Origin: Anaerobiospirillum thomasii
Lineage (GTDB): Bacteria > Pseudomonadota > Gammaproteobacteria > Enterobacterales > Succinivibrionaceae
Direction: 5' to 3'
Assembly: GCF_900445255.1 (NCBI RefSeq)
Contig: NZ_UAPU01000007.1
Coordinates: 124,001-188,000, forward strand
Length of the DNA stretch: 64,000 bases
Position 1 is the first letter of the stretch, and every line of letters begins with the position of its first letter. Below the pieces are notes generated by a model. The model did not search any database. It saw nothing but the letters and a program-made list of their open reading frames with translations, and was not told the DNA's origin. The translations under genes and the position numbers were made by a program. This document shows positions 63,804 through 64,000 of this stretch, piece by piece.

Positions 63804-64000
63804 TACCCTGACCGTAGTAGGCATTTTTACCGTGCTTGCGCAGATAGTGCTTATCAAGCAGAGTCTTTTGCATAGGCTCTATCCTGCCGCCACGCAGCAT
63901 GGTGCTCTGATAGGCCATAAAGGCAATTTCCTCAAGCACTACAGCATTGTGCACTGCATTTTCAGGGCTCTTGCCCCAGGTGAAAGGACCGTGGGAGTAG
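63796..64000 (-). CDS. L-ribulose-5-phosphate 4-epimerase (UlaF/SgbE/AraD family), C-terminal part
   Basis: Converts L-ribulose-5-P to D-xylulose-5-P, the last step of this catabolism. Only the last 67 codons are in the window; the 5' part lies beyond the right edge. [35 protein letters not shown] contains the conserved HGPF-WGK block with a zinc-site histidine. [22 protein letters not shown] matches the ends of E. coli AraD, UlaF and SgbE. Which of the three it is cannot be decided from this piece; the yia neighbourhood favours UlaF/SgbE. Confidence 0.9.
   Translation of the reverse strand, partial: YSHGPFTWGKSPENAVHNAVVLEEIAFMAYQSTMLRGGRIEPMQKTLLDKHYLRKHGKNAYYGQGNK

Overview
The window reads as chromosome of a motile, anaerobic, succinate-forming gammaproteobacterium, most likely a member of the Succinivibrionaceae (Succinivibrio/Anaerobiospirillum/Succinatimonas type). 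This is inferred from gene content (four-subunit fumarate reductase, PykF-type pyruvate kinase, sigma54/sigma28 polar-type flagellar genes, ula/yia sugar acid genes), from psd lying beside frd as in enterobacteria, and from the AT-rich intergenic DNA. No rRNA is present, so the genus is not settled.

Layout. 1-1.4 kb: 5' part of secA (minus) and four near-identical tRNA-Gly(GCC) genes with one sigma70-like promoter. 2-8.4 kb (plus): psd, frdABCD and pykF, each unit ending in a clear intrinsic terminator. 8.5-40.5 kb: a large flagellar region. Minus strand: fliS, flaG, an unknown 95-aa gene, flgL, flgK, flgJ. Plus strand: a FleQ/FlrA-like sigma54 activator directly followed by pseB-pseC-pseF-pseG (pseudaminic acid for flagellin glycosylation), then four tandem flagellin genes. 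Minus strand: a fifth flagellin, fliR-Q-P-O-N-M-L and fliK. metK (plus) follows, then four more flagellins of a second subfamily. That makes nine flagellin genes in 18.7 kb.

40.6-64 kb: sugar, sugar-alcohol and sugar-acid catabolism. Cluster A has a minus operon (zinc alditol dehydrogenase, MglB-like binding protein, UlaE-type 3-epimerase) beside its LacI-type repressor gene, and a divergent ribose-type ABC transporter plus a LyxK-like kinase. A perfect 18-bp palindrome and a related imperfect site sit on the two promoters. Cluster B has a 527-aa FGGY kinase, a complete IS4/IS1634-type insertion sequence, an IclR regulator, a minus operon (yiaK, yiaL, lyxK-like, ulaD-like), a divergent plus operon (second yiaK paralogue, TRAP transporter yiaMNO), and the 3' end of a UlaF/AraD-type 4-epimerase at the right edge. 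Together these would turn 2,3-diketo-L-gulonate, and probably a pentitol or tetritol, through L-xylulose-5-P and L-ribulose-5-P into D-xylulose-5-P.

Regulation. Flagellar genes fall into two promoter classes visible in the DNA. Sigma54-type (-24/-12) sites precede flgJ, flgK, fliK, the first flagellin array and, in a variant form, each gene of the second array. Sigma28-type sites (TAAAGTTG-N11-GCCG) precede flaG and the lone minus-strand flagellin. Several sigma54 leaders carry an inverted repeat of TTGCC/GGCAA type about 14-30 bases past the predicted start, or further downstream for the first array. Nothing here is a clearly new system. The most unusual items are the two-family nine-flagellin set with its variant promoters and leader repeats, and the alditol dehydrogenase/ABC/epimerase cluster.
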